Shown: positions 1 to 8,123 of the stretch, one piece after another
How positions within the stretch are numbered: position 1 is the first letter of the stretch
How the letters are laid out: each line of letters begins with the position of its first letter
NCBI GenBank assembly: GCA_000435595.1
Contig: FR895428.1
Coordinates: forward strand, 1 to 64,000
Source: Firmicutes bacterium CAG:882
Lineage (GTDB): Bacteria > Bacillota > Clostridia > Lachnospirales > Lachnospiraceae
Direction of reading: 5' to 3'
DNA length: 64,000 nt
Made by a program: the position numbers and the translations under genes
Notes under the pieces: generated by a model
Told to the model about the DNA's origin: nothing
Database searches by the model: none
Seen by the model: the letters and a program-made list of their open reading frames with translations, nothing else

Positions 1-50
1 TGCATAAATATAATACGTTATACACTCGTATATTTTGACCTCAACATCTT
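1..50. repeat. Partial copy of a foldback repeat at the window edge
   Basis: Bases 1-50 resemble the right arm of the foldback element at 33957-34010. Both begin TGCATAAAT, continue with a TAATA...TATACACT block and end in a TTTTGAC-TCA stretch. Only one arm is visible because the window starts here. It lies just downstream of dapF. This was judged by eye, so the relationship is probable but the limits are uncertain. Confidence 0.4.
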
Positions 51-59
51 TTTATAAAA

Positions 60-986
60 TTATAAAAGATTTATAAGCGGATAATCCCCGGTAAATACCG
101 TCACGGCAGGTCCCGTCATATATACCACATTGTCCTTCTCATCCCACTCAATGAATAAGTCTCCACCGAGAAGATGCACCGTTACCTTTCTGTCACACAG
201 ACCGTTCAACATAGTTGCAACGGCGGACGCACAGGCACCTGTCCCGCAAGCAAGCGTCTCACCCGTTCCTCTCTCCCACACGCGCATATAGATATTCTTT
301 CTGTCAGCTATTCGGATGAACTCTGTATTCGTGCGCTCCGGAAATACAGGATGGCTCTCAAAGAGCGGTCCTATTTTCTCTATATCTACTGCCTTTTCGT
401 CGTCGACATATGTTATTACATGCGGATTTCCCATGGATACACAGCTCACCCTGTACTCTTTTCCTTCGACGGTGAGCGGAGCGTCAAGAACGACCGGAAC
501 CTTATCGAGAGCCGAATTTTCATATCCCTCATGCAGCGGTGCCGCAAGGTCACTTCCGTCAACCTCTATCTTTCTTGTCGCCTCGAGAGTTGTCGGGACA
601 AGTGCCGGTTCAAATATAGGAGCTCCCATATTCACTCTGACCTCCGTTACCTGTCCACCTAACACTCTGAGATTGAGATACTTGATTCCTGCTGCCGTCT
701 CAATCGACACGTCAAGCTTGTCCGTCAGTCCGAAATCATACACATACTTTCCGACACAACGTATTCCGTTACCGCACATTGCACTGCGTGAGCCGTCGGC
801 ATTATACATTTCCATATAAAAGTCCGCTGCCTTTGACGGCTTGATGAGAATAAGCCCGTCAGAACCTATTCCGAAATGTCTGTCACTCACCGCTCTTGCT
901 ATATCGGCAGGTGCTGCAAGCTCCTCCTTGGTGCAGTCAACATACACATAATCGTTTCCAAGTCCCTGCATTTTTGTAAATTTCAT
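60..986 (-). CDS. dapF: Diaminopimelate epimerase
   Basis: Converts LL-diaminopimelate to the meso form in the cytoplasm, the penultimate step of DAP/lysine synthesis that supplies peptidoglycan cross-linking residues. Both catalytic cysteines are present: Cys71 in CGNGIR and Cys247 in ACGTGACAS. The GLGNDYVYVD motif at the N-terminus is also typical. At 308 residues it is about 30 longer than the usual 275, owing to an insertion around residues 133-170. The ATG at 986 has a GAGGA about 9 bases upstream. The gene lies 72 bp downstream of the ANTAR regulator on the same strand with no terminator between, so it may be the last gene of the glnA transcript. Confidence 0.96.
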   Translation of the reverse strand: MKFTKMQGLGNDYVYVDCTKEELAAPADIARAVSDRHFGIGSDGLILIKPSKAADFYMEMYNADGSRSAMCGNGIRCVGKYVYDFGLTDKLDVSIETAAGIKYLNLRVLGGQVTEVRVNMGAPIFEPALVPTTLEATRKIEVDGSDLAAPLHEGYENSALDKVPVVLDAPLTVEGKEYRVSCVSMGNPHVITYVDDEKAVDIEKIGPLFESHPVFPERTNTEFIRIADRKNIYMRVWERGTGETLACGTGACASAVATMLNGLCDRKVTVHLLGGDLFIEWDEKDNVVYMTGPAVTVFTGDYPLINLL

Positions 987-1058
987 AGTATACTGTCCTC
1001 GTTTCCAATTAAAAATTATATTTATTTTACTTTCCCTTTTATGCTGTCATGCATCTTC

Positions 1059-1601
1059 CTATACATACAGGCTGAGCACCATCTGTGCGGACTCTATAAG
1101 CTTACTTCCGCTGTCCATAGCACATTTCTGAATATATCTGTGTGCCTCGTCCTCCGTCATGTGATTCCGCTCCATAAGGATTGCTTTTGCATTATCGATA
1201 ATCTTACGCTCCTCAACATTTCTGACGGCAGGCTGCGTTCTTTGGCGCCTTCTGCGTCTGTATTGAGCTTCAAACATCATATGAAGCGTGTTCACAAAGT
1301 CAACTGTCTTTACAGGTATCGATATACTCATTATCTCATCCGGACATTGGGAAAGTACTCTCTCAGAGGCTAACAAAAGAAGCTCAAACTGCGGCGGAAG
1401 GCTCTCACTAAGCTCCGAATACAACATATCCGGCAGCTTATAACCTGATATTACAATACCTCCGCTCAAGGAATGTGCATGTTCAAGTGCAAAAGCACCT
1501 GACGTACACACAACATCTACATGAAAGCCGTTTCTGACAAGGAGGCTTTTTATTCCCTTGCCATCTTCAACCTTGGGAAACACAATAATTATGTTTTCCA
1601 T
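1059..1601 (-). CDS. ANTAR-domain RNA-binding antiterminator with degenerate receiver (NitR-like)
   Basis: 180 residues. Residues 1-115 are receiver-like and residues ~125-178 form an ANTAR domain (EERKIIDNAKAILMERN followed by the EAHRYIQ helix), the fold that binds paired hairpins in nascent RNA to prevent termination. The receiver looks unable to take a phosphate. The acidic pair expected after the first beta strand is replaced by FP (IIIVFPK), and the phospho-acceptor aspartate position reads Gly in VISGYKLP. It starts 17 bp after the glnA stop with its own GGAGG, so it is co-transcribed with glnA. From family knowledge, glnA-linked ANTAR proteins control nitrogen assimilation in clostridia; the target here is inferred to be the glnA leader. 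Confidence 0.88.
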   Translation of the reverse strand: MENIIIVFPKVEDGKGIKSLLVRNGFHVDVVCTSGAFALEHAHSLSGGIVISGYKLPDMLYSELSESLPPQFELLLLASERVLSQCPDEIMSISIPVKTVDFVNTLHMMFEAQYRRRRRQRTQPAVRNVEERKIIDNAKAILMERNHMTEDEAHRYIQKCAMDSGSKLIESAQMVLSLYV

Positions 1602-1617
1602 ATATCAGCCCTCCGTA

Positions 1618-2949
1618 TTAGTACTTATAAAGGTACTGCTTTATTTCCCAGTCGGTTATCTGGGTGGAATAATTTCTCCACTCCTTCTTAATATTATCAA
1701 GATATACCTTTGTTATATGTGGCCCAAGTGTATTTTTAAGGTACTCATCTGCTGCAAGCTCAATTCCCGCCTCCATGAGATTCTCAGGAAGACTTCCTAT
1801 TCCTGCCGTGCTTCGCTCCTCATCGGTCATGTCATATATATTTCTGTTAACTGCCTCCGGTATCTGAAGATTTCTCTTTATCCCGTCAAGTCCTGCCGCA
1901 AGGCACACGGCAAGAACAAGATATGGATTGGCTGTCGGATCCGGACTTCTAAGCTCCGCTCTCGTGCCCTCCCCGTGCGAAGCAGGTATGCGTATAAGCG
2001 GACTTCTGTTGGTTGCCGACCATGCAATATATACCGGAGCTTCATATCCCGGAACCAGTCTCTTATATGAATTGATAAGCGGATTGGCAATGGCAGTTAT
2101 GCCCTTCACATGTTCTAACAGTCCTGCGATGAACTGATAAGCTGTTCTGCTGAGCCCCAGCTTATCCTCAGGGTCATAAAAAGCATTCTTTCCATCCTTT
2201 GACAGTGACATATTTATGTGCATACCTGAACCATTTATGCCGTATCTCGGCTTCGGCATAAATGTAGCATACATTCCGTTTCTTTTAGCAATAGTCTTTA
2301 CAACGAGCTTGAAGGTCATTATGTCGTCCGCAATTTTAAGTCCCTCATCATACTTAAAATCTATTTCATGCTGTGCCGGTGCCGCCTCATGGTGTGATGC
2401 CTCGATAACAAAACCCATATCCTCAAGAGTAAGTACCATGTCACGTCTTGCGTTCTCACCATAATCGTTAGGTCCCAGATCAAAATATCCTGCCTGCTCG
2501 TCAGACTCCGTTGTCGGACGTCCTGCCTCATCGGAAGAAAACAGGAAAAACTCACATTCAGGTCCCACATTGAATGTATATCCCGTATCCGCTGCTTCCT
2601 TTAATACCTTTTTTAAAATATATCTCGGGTCTCCCTCAAAAGGTGTTCCATCCGGCTTATATACGTCGCAGATAAGTCTTGCAACCTTACCCTGCTGTGG
2701 TCTCCAAGGAAAAATTGTAAAGCTGTCGAGATCAGGGTACAGATACATATCTGACTCCTCAATTCTGACAAAACCGTCTATCGACGCTCCGTCAAACATA
2801 ATTTTATTATCCAATGCTCTTTTCAGCTGACTTGATGTAATCGCAACATTTTTAAGTATTCCAAACGCGTCTGTGAACTGTAAACGTACGAACTCGACAT
2901 CCTCCTCGGCTACAAGTCTCAGAATATCTTCCTTGCTGTATCTGCTCAT
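1618..2949 (-). CDS. glnA: Glutamine synthetase, type I (GSI-alpha)
   Basis: Condenses glutamate, ammonia and ATP to glutamine; a cytoplasmic dodecamer and the main ammonia-assimilating enzyme. At 443 residues it matches the GSI-alpha class, which lacks the adenylylation region. Landmarks are the N-terminal VRLQFTDAFG beta-grasp, KPRYGINGSGMH in the active site and ATNRSPLIRIP. I start at the ATG at 2949, which begins MSRYSKED and has GGAGG seven bases upstream, rather than at the upstream in-frame ATG at 2985, which lacks a site. It is followed by the ANTAR gene and preceded by a ~475 bp leader/intergenic region with a terminator-like hairpin, suggesting regulated read-through. Confidence 0.97.
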   Translation of the reverse strand: MSRYSKEDILRLVAEEDVEFVRLQFTDAFGILKNVAITSSQLKRALDNKIMFDGASIDGFVRIEESDMYLYPDLDSFTIFPWRPQQGKVARLICDVYKPDGTPFEGDPRYILKKVLKEAADTGYTFNVGPECEFFLFSSDEAGRPTTESDEQAGYFDLGPNDYGENARRDMVLTLEDMGFVIEASHHEAAPAQHEIDFKYDEGLKIADDIMTFKLVVKTIAKRNGMYATFMPKPRYGINGSGMHINMSLSKDGKNAFYDPEDKLGLSRTAYQFIAGLLEHVKGITAIANPLINSYKRLVPGYEAPVYIAWSATNRSPLIRIPASHGEGTRAELRSPDPTANPYLVLAVCLAAGLDGIKRNLQIPEAVNRNIYDMTDEERSTAGIGSLPENLMEAGIELAADEYLKNTLGPHITKVYLDNIKKEWRNYSTQITDWEIKQYLYKY

Positions 2950-3030
2950 CTCTTTACCTCCGTGTTTCCTATTAATGCAATGCAACCTCGAAAATCTACG
3001 ATTTTCTCGGTTACCGTGCTTCGCACTATC

Positions 3031-3090
3031 ATCCTGAAAAAAAATATAACAGGCTTTGTGCGAGCACAGCCTGTTATATTTTTTCAGGAT
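3031..3090 (-). terminator. Intrinsic-terminator-like hairpin in the glnA leader (candidate attenuator)
   Basis: The arms at 3031-3055 and 3068-3090 are near-perfect inverted repeats (ATCCTGAAAA...ACAGGCT against AGCCTGT...TTCAGGAT) with a GTGC/GCAC-paired apex. Read on the minus strand, the GC-rich upper stem ends in a run of eight T. It lies ~80 bp upstream of the glnA start codon. Further pairs are nested around it: GCACTATCAT (3023-3032) with ATGATAGTGC (3158-3167), and a GCATTGC/GCAATGC pair further out. A T6 run also follows on the plus strand, so it could act in both directions or be a repeat element. A leader attenuator controlled by the ANTAR protein is an inference. Confidence 0.55.
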
Positions 3091-3266
3091 GGCATTGCTT
3101 ATGCTTCGATAATTATATCAAACGGTATACTCATTTTCAATGTTTTGTTGCTTCCGCATGATAGTGCTTTACTTTGTTAATATGTGAGGCGCATTTTTTT
3201 AAGTCTGCATGCCACAACTTTTTTCTTAATTATGTGTCATAAAAATATTTATAAATATGCACTCGT

Positions 3267-3297
3267 GTCTCTCATCCACACGATGGCAGACTTTTTT
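3267..3297 (+). terminator. Possible plus-strand terminator with an alternative hairpin
   Basis: GTCT-CT-CATC pairs with GATG-GC-AGAC around a CACAC loop and is followed by TTTTTT. A mutually exclusive pairing, TCGTGT with ACACGA, overlaps it. It lies upstream of the CapA-like gene's promoter, so it would end a short plus-strand transcript from the glnA/capA intergenic region, possibly antisense to the glnA leader. The evidence is structural only. Confidence 0.25.
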
Positions 3298-3299
3298 CG

Positions 3300-3328
3300 T
3301 TGACGAATATCTTCTTATAATGTATAAC
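3300..3328 (+). promoter_or_regulatory. Promoter of the CapA-like gene
   Basis: TTGACG (3300-3305) and TATAAC (3323-3328) are separated by exactly 17 bases. This is close to the sigma-A consensus and places the transcript start near 3335, about 90 bases before the CapA-like gene's ATG. Confidence 0.65.
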
Positions 3329-3425
3329 TTGAATATATGCCACGTTTTGCGAATAAATTCACATACTGTGAATATAGCATTACATAGGAAATTTTTGATA
3401 TTATCAAACACAACTAGGAGGAAAT

Positions 3426-4742
3426 ATGTCAGGAAAAAGAAATAGCAAGCCGATGCACAGCCTGATAGCCATGCTTTTATGTCTGTGCCTTGGCATAACC
3501 ACACTCGCAGGGTGCAGCAGGACAGCCTCGTCGGACGGAACAATCTACCTTGAGAGCACCTCACAGACCGTCGATTCTTCCACGGAAAATACCGAGACGG
3601 CTTCCACTGTCGAAGCCACGTCCGAACCCGCTTCCGAGGAGACAACCGAGGTTACGGCGACAGTCGCACCCGTCAGCGTCAACCTTATCGCTGTAGGCGA
3701 TATGCTTTTGCACGGCGGAATACACAACAGCGCCCTGCAGGCTGACGGAAGCTACAACTACGAGCATGTATTTGAACACACAAAGAACAGAATCGCTGCC
3801 GCAGACATAGCGGTTGCCAATCAGGAGGTTATACTCGGCGGTGTCGAACTCGGTGTGAGCAGCTACCCGCAGTTCAATTCACCGCAGGACTTCGGCGATG
3901 CCTTGGTCGATGCCGGCTTTGACGTGATTCTGCACGCGAGCAACCACACGATGGATAAGGACACTGTCGCTGTTTTAAACACAATTCATTTCTGGAAGGA
4001 AAAGCATCCCGACATCACATTTCTCGGCATCAACGAAAATCAGGAGGAGCGCAACACAATCCGCATCGTCGAGAAAGACGGAGTTAAGCTTGCGATGCTC
4101 AATTACACCTACGGTCTTAACGGCTTTTCACTCCCTTCTGACAAGCCTTACCTCGTAAATCTTATGGATGAGGCTCACAAAACCGAGATTGCCGAGGATT
4201 TAAAGAAAGCCCGCGAGGAGGCGGACTTCGTCATCGTGTACCCTCACTGGGGAACGGAATATGTACTTGAGGCTACAGACGAGCAGAAGCAGTGGGCGCA
4301 GTTCTTCGCCGACAATGGTGCCGACCTTATAATAGGAACGCATCCGCATGTCGTTGAGCCTGTCGAGTGGATCACAGCCTCAGACGGCAGACAGACGCTC
4401 GTATATTACTCCCTGGGAAACTACATTTCCATACAGTACTACAACTACTCCATGCTCGGAGGCTTTGCCGAGGTGACAATCACAAAGGATTCCTCGGGAA
4501 CCTACATATCGGACTACGACATGGATTTTCTCGTGACGCACTACACCGCGGGACGCACTGAAATGACGACCTACTTCTTAAGCGACTACACCGACGAGCT
4601 TGCAAGCCGTCACGCCATACTCACCGAGCCTTACGCCGGACAGTATGCCGAGAGCTACCGCAATGTGAACCAGTGGTATCCGTTCACGGTCGACGGGCTG
4701 TGGAATCTCGCAAGACAGATATGCCCGCAGTTTGTGGATTAA
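3426..4742 (+). CDS. CapA-family metallophosphatase-like lipoprotein
   Basis: 438 residues. A basic N-terminus and hydrophobic stretch end in the lipobox LAGC (Cys at ~30), so the protein should be lipid-anchored outside the membrane. A Thr/Ser/Glu-rich linker (residues ~35-80) precedes a CapA domain (NLIAVGDMLLHGGIHNS, ASNHTMDKD, VYPHWGTEY, GTHPHVVEP). CapA proteins are known from poly-gamma-glutamate capsule assembly, but many family members sit outside pgs operons and their substrate is unknown; no pgsB/C is seen here. AGGAGG lies five bases before the ATG. It has its own promoter and is followed 48 bp later by the acetyltransferase. Confidence 0.9.
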   Translation: MSGKRNSKPMHSLIAMLLCLCLGITTLAGCSRTASSDGTIYLESTSQTVDSSTENTETASTVEATSEPASEETTEVTATVAPVSVNLIAVGDMLLHGGIHNSALQADGSYNYEHVFEHTKNRIAAADIAVANQEVILGGVELGVSSYPQFNSPQDFGDALVDAGFDVILHASNHTMDKDTVAVLNTIHFWKEKHPDITFLGINENQEERNTIRIVEKDGVKLAMLNYTYGLNGFSLPSDKPYLVNLMDEAHKTEIAEDLKKAREEADFVIVYPHWGTEYVLEATDEQKQWAQFFADNGADLIIGTHPHVVEPVEWITASDGRQTLVYYSLGNYISIQYYNYSMLGGFAEVTITKDSSGTYISDYDMDFLVTHYTAGRTEMTTYFLSDYTDELASRHAILTEPYAGQYAESYRNVNQWYPFTVDGLWNLARQICPQFVD

Positions 4743-4790
4743 GCTTATAAAAACCACAGCAATCAACGGCTGTTTTGGGGAGGTAAAATC

Positions 4791-5240
4791 ATGGAAATAA
4801 AACTATACACAAAAGACCGTATTCCTGATGTTTTGCAGTTCGAGCGTGACCTGCGCTTGGAGGAGGACTTCTGGTACTGGGAGATTGATGAGAAGTACAT
4901 TGCAAATGTGACAGCAAGCTTTGAAAATCCCGCCTTTGCCACTTCGCTCTCTCTGCTTGCTTACATGGATGGCAAAGTTGTCGGAAGAATTGACTCTACC
5001 CTTATTTGCAGTCATTTTGACGGCTCTGTCAAAGCATACTTAGATTGGATTTGTGTAATCAAAAGCTACCGCCACAAGGGTGTTGCACAAGCCCTCATGC
5101 AGACCTTGCGAAAAGAGTTAAAAGAACGCAAAGCCGACACTCTGATTGGGCTGATTGCCTCCAACGAGGATGCCCAGCACTTCTATCGCAGTCTTCCCGA
5201 CTCTGAAATAAGGGACGAAGGCATCTGGATTAATTTATAA
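4791..5240 (+). CDS. GNAT-family N-acetyltransferase
   Basis: 149 residues with the GNAT acetyl-CoA fold: MDGKVVGRID in the central strands, then LDWICVIKSYRHKGVAQALM carrying the Q/RxxGxA pyrophosphate-binding loop, and a C-terminal SNEDAQHFYRSL element. The substrate cannot be predicted. A GGGGAGG precedes the ATG. It lies 48 bp downstream of the CapA-like gene on the same strand and ends at a strong bidirectional terminator, so the two probably form a short transcript. Confidence 0.85.
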   Translation: MEIKLYTKDRIPDVLQFERDLRLEEDFWYWEIDEKYIANVTASFENPAFATSLSLLAYMDGKVVGRIDSTLICSHFDGSVKAYLDWICVIKSYRHKGVAQALMQTLRKELKERKADTLIGLIASNEDAQHFYRSLPDSEIRDEGIWINL

Positions 5241-5247
5241 TCATGAA

Positions 5248-5287
5248 ATAGAAAAAAGGCATGACCGAAATCATGCCTTTTTTCTAT
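5248..5287. terminator. Bidirectional intrinsic terminator between convergent genes
   Basis: The 17-base arms ATAGAAAAAAGGCATGA (5248-5264) and their exact complement (5271-5287) enclose CCGAAA. The A run and T run flanking GGCATGA/TCATGCC let it terminate transcripts from both sides. It separates the acetyltransferase gene from the convergent polysaccharide deacetylase gene. Confidence 0.9.
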
Positions 5288-5314
5288 CTGAGCATTCCTG
5301 CCGCCCCTCGCACA

Positions 5315-6160
5315 TCACTCATCCGCAATCTGCTTCCCGGTATGATCCATGTGATACTTTCCGGTATGTATGAGCTCCGCGACCGTCACAAAGCTGTAGC
5401 CCTGCTCCTCGAGGCTGGTTATGATGCTGTCGAGCGCATCCGCCGTGTACTTGGCTCCGTTATGCATGAGAATTATCGCCCCGCTGTCAAGACTCTTGTG
5501 CTGAGTGACCGTCCTCACTATCGAATCCACGCCGTAGTCCTTCCAGTCGAGACTGTCCACGCTCCACTGTATTGTATAATATCCAAGGCTGTCGGCGACC
5601 TTCACGACCGCATCGTTATAGTCCCCGTAGGGTGGACGGAAAAGGCACATCTCATAGCCCGTCAATGCCTTCACCTTGTCATGAACCTTCATAAGTTCCT
5701 GTTTCTTCTGCTCATCTGTGAGCCTGGTCATGAATTTGTGATTCTCGCTGTGATTTCCGAAGGCGTGCCCCGCCTCAATTATCTTCTTCACGTCGTCCGG
5801 ATAAGCCTCAACCCAGCCCCCCGTGGCAAAAAAGGTAACCTTTACGTTGTGCTTATCAAGAATATCGAGAATCTTCTGTGTATCCTCATTCCCCCACGCG
5901 GCATCAAACGTGAGTGCCACCACCTTGTCTTTCCTGTCAACACAGTATATAGGAAGCTCTCTCGCTGATATTGCAGCGTTATTTGCGACATCGGCAACCG
6001 CCCTCGGTCCTGCATAGGCTATCCCCGCAAGCAGAAGCAGCATAAAGCCTGCTGCCACGTTCTTTTTATTTCTCTTCACAACCGAGCGAAGCTTCCCGCC
6101 TGCAGTTTTTAGCCCGTTTAATTTTACACTTCCCCTTATAAACATAAAAACCCCCGACAT
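5315..6160 (-). CDS. Membrane-anchored polysaccharide deacetylase (CE4, PdaB-like)
   Basis: 281 residues: a short cytoplasmic N-terminus, one membrane segment (~35-50) and an extracytoplasmic NodB-homology domain. Motif 1 is TFDAAWGNE with metal-site Asp86, motif 2 is HSENH (His137, His141) and motif 3 is RPPYGDYN (~175). The TFDxAWG form of motif 1 is characteristic of PdaB-type sporulation deacetylases rather than classical TFDDG chitin deacetylases. It likely removes acetyl groups from cell-wall glycans. An ATG at 6145 (MFIRGS) with GGGGG upstream is an alternative start. It is convergent with the acetyltransferase gene. Confidence 0.9.
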   Translation of the reverse strand: MSGVFMFIRGSVKLNGLKTAGGKLRSVVKRNKKNVAAGFMLLLLAGIAYAGPRAVADVANNAAISARELPIYCVDRKDKVVALTFDAAWGNEDTQKILDILDKHNVKVTFFATGGWVEAYPDDVKKIIEAGHAFGNHSENHKFMTRLTDEQKKQELMKVHDKVKALTGYEMCLFRPPYGDYNDAVVKVADSLGYYTIQWSVDSLDWKDYGVDSIVRTVTQHKSLDSGAIILMHNGAKYTADALDSIITSLEEQGYSFVTVAELIHTGKYHMDHTGKQIADE

Positions 6161-6212
6161 ATATTCCTACTAAAATATATACCAAAGGCTTTTCCTGAAT
6201 ACCAAATTATAT

Positions 6213-6890
6213 TTAATTCACTTCCTCGACGAAGTTCACACCTTCAACATTTCTTAGCTGTTCGATGACCTCCGCGTGCCCGACGAACTTCACAAGCTTT
6301 ACAACGAGAAGCACACCTATGTGCTTGTCTGAGGTTCTCGCCTTTCCCGTCTCGAACTCCGTCACGTTGATGTCAAGATTGCGAAGCGTCTCTAAAAGCC
6401 TGCCGACGTATGAGATGTCCGTAAGCTCGACGTATATTCCTATGACTCTGGCATTGGTCTCCATGCGCGTCTCAACCTTGTGAAGAAACGTGTTGATTAT
6501 ATAGCACATAACAGTAGCTATGATTCCGCCCGAGTAGAAGCCTGTTCCGAACGCAAGTCCTATACACGCTACCACCCACAGCCCTGCCGCCGTGGTGAGA
6601 CCTCTTATCTTCTGAAGCCCCGTCACCATAATAGTTCCGGCTCCCAAAAAGCCTATACCGCTTATTACCTGAGCCGCCATTCGCGAGGCATCTATGCCCG
6701 CATAATGCTCAGCCATGTATTGGTTGGTAATCATCGCAAGTGCCGAGCCCACGCACACAAGCATGTGTGTTCTAAAGCCCGCCGGACGCTTCTTCTTACC
6801 TCTCTCAAGTCCCAACAAGCCTCCGCATATAAGTGCAAGCAGCAGCCTAATCATTGTTGAAACAATATTAATGCTCTCTAAATATTCCAT
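6213..6890 (-). CDS. MgtC/SapB-family membrane protein
   Basis: 225 residues. The N-terminal MgtC domain has about four to five membrane segments with family motifs: GLLGLERGKKKRPAGFRTH, QVISGIGFLGAGTI and RGLTTAAGLW. The C-terminal ~80 residues are soluble and ACT-like (GIYVELTD...LLETLRNLDINVTEFE). MgtC proteins are linked to magnesium limitation and modulation of membrane ATPases, but the function of clostridial forms is not established. It begins 13 bp after the diguanylate cyclase stop with no obvious Shine-Dalgarno, so translation may be coupled. Confidence 0.88.
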   Translation of the reverse strand: MEYLESINIVSTMIRLLLALICGGLLGLERGKKKRPAGFRTHMLVCVGSALAMITNQYMAEHYAGIDASRMAAQVISGIGFLGAGTIMVTGLQKIRGLTTAAGLWVVACIGLAFGTGFYSGGIIATVMCYIINTFLHKVETRMETNARVIGIYVELTDISYVGRLLETLRNLDINVTEFETGKARTSDKHIGVLLVVKLVKFVGHAEVIEQLRNVEGVNFVEEVN

Positions 6891-6903
6891 ATAAAATATC
6901 GGA

Positions 6904-8052
6904 CTAGCTGCCTATCGCAGTTCCAAGACCGTTCTTCATTCTTCCGTACATGCTTCCGTCGCATACCACACAGTTGCGTCCGTTCTCCTTCGCCATGTAG
7001 AGTGCCTGGTCAGCCTCCTCATAGAGCTCCTTGACGCTGTTATGAGTGTCGGGATAGGTACAAGCCACTCCCATGCTCACCGTGACATACTGTGAAACCT
7101 CGACATAGGCATGTTCAATTCTAAGGTCAGCAACCGCACTTCTTATCTTGAGCGCAAGTCCTATAATCTCCTTCTTATTCATATTCTGCACGAACACAAG
7201 GAACTCCTCCCCGCCTGTCCGCACCACAATATCAGTCTGCCTTCTCGCAGAGTCCTCGATGGCTCCCGCAATCTTTTTAAGGCACTCATCACCCTCGGGA
7301 TGTCCGAACTTATCGTTATACTTCTTAAAGAAATCTATGTCTATCGCGATAACTCCTACCATCACATGGCTTCGCATACTTATAGGCCATATAACACCTG
7401 CACGTCTTATAAATCCACGTCTGTTGGTAAGCCCCGTAAGCGGATCCTGCTCTGACGCAAAGGTCTTCTCCTTAAGTTCACCCTTAATGCGCTCCCTGCT
7501 CCTGAACAGCTCCTGTATATATCTGCCTGCCGCAACAGCCGCAACGCTTATCACTCCTGTCCCCACTGCCTCACGAACACCATCAGCCGCCACGGCCGCG
7601 GTCATTGCAATTCCTGCCGCAATCATGGTAACTGAATATACATTCATCTCACCTCGTGAAAAACATGGAACCACGGACAAAGCTCCCATAAACATCACGA
7701 ACAGCATAATGCTTCCGCTCATCCCGTAATCCATTATACAGAGCGGTGTCATGACCGCCACCGTAAAGAAATAGTACAATCTGCCGGCAGATGCCGATAG
7801 CTGGATTGCATTTTTCACAATATAGAGGAGAACCACAGCGGATGCAAGCTCAATCGTCTCAGCCACAATCACCATGGCAGTGTATCCTACCGCCACATAC
7901 CCTGTTGAGTTACACATAACCCAATACAAAGGCAGCAGCGCTGAAAGAACAGCCGAAAATATGAGTCCTCTTTTGCAGTTATCTGCTGCCAGACGACTCT
8001 CAAATTCTTTCTTTTTAGATGACCTGCGTGTACTTCCGGATGTTCTGCTCAT
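6904..8052 (-). CDS. Membrane-bound diguanylate cyclase (GGDEF)
   Basis: 382 residues. Residues ~28-178 form about six membrane segments with no recognisable sensor family. A short linker leads to a GGDEF domain (~200-365). The active-site signature is GGEEF at 280-284, an accepted active variant, with DPLTGLTNRRGF at the domain start. An inhibitory I-site RxxD (Arg271, Asp274) sits at the correct distance, so product feedback is likely. It should make c-di-GMP in response to an unknown membrane signal. The GGAG-preceded ATG lies 71 bp after the upstream DUF4129-like gene, so it may belong to that operon. Confidence 0.93.
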   Translation of the reverse strand: MSRTSGSTRRSSKKKEFESRLAADNCKRGLIFSAVLSALLPLYWVMCNSTGYVAVGYTAMVIVAETIELASAVVLLYIVKNAIQLSASAGRLYYFFTVAVMTPLCIMDYGMSGSIMLFVMFMGALSVVPCFSRGEMNVYSVTMIAAGIAMTAAVAADGVREAVGTGVISVAAVAAGRYIQELFRSRERIKGELKEKTFASEQDPLTGLTNRRGFIRRAGVIWPISMRSHVMVGVIAIDIDFFKKYNDKFGHPEGDECLKKIAGAIEDSARRQTDIVVRTGGEEFLVFVQNMNKKEIIGLALKIRSAVADLRIEHAYVEVSQYVTVSMGVACTYPDTHNSVKELYEEADQALYMAKENGRNCVVCDGSMYGRMKNGLGTAIGS

Positions 8053-8123
8053 ATATATCTCCGTTTCGCATAGTATACTTTGAAGTAAGTATATATGATA
8101 GCAGAAAAAAAATCAATATTTTT

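Noticed and set aside
3181..3240. Sigma-54 type promoter (TGGCAT-N5) upstream of glnA
   Set aside because: The -12 element does not match TTGC and the family of regulators needed is not in the window.
3300..3321. TTGACG plus TATAAT as the promoter of the CapA-like gene
   Set aside because: The spacing is only 10 bases; the next hexamer TATAAC at 3323 gives the proper 17.
3426..4742. Capsule (poly-gamma-glutamate) operon
   Set aside because: Only a CapA-domain protein is present; no pgsB or pgsC ligase genes accompany it.
5261..5968. 235-codon plus-strand open frame opposite the deacetylase gene
   Set aside because: It begins inside the bidirectional terminator and mirrors the deacetylase coding strand.
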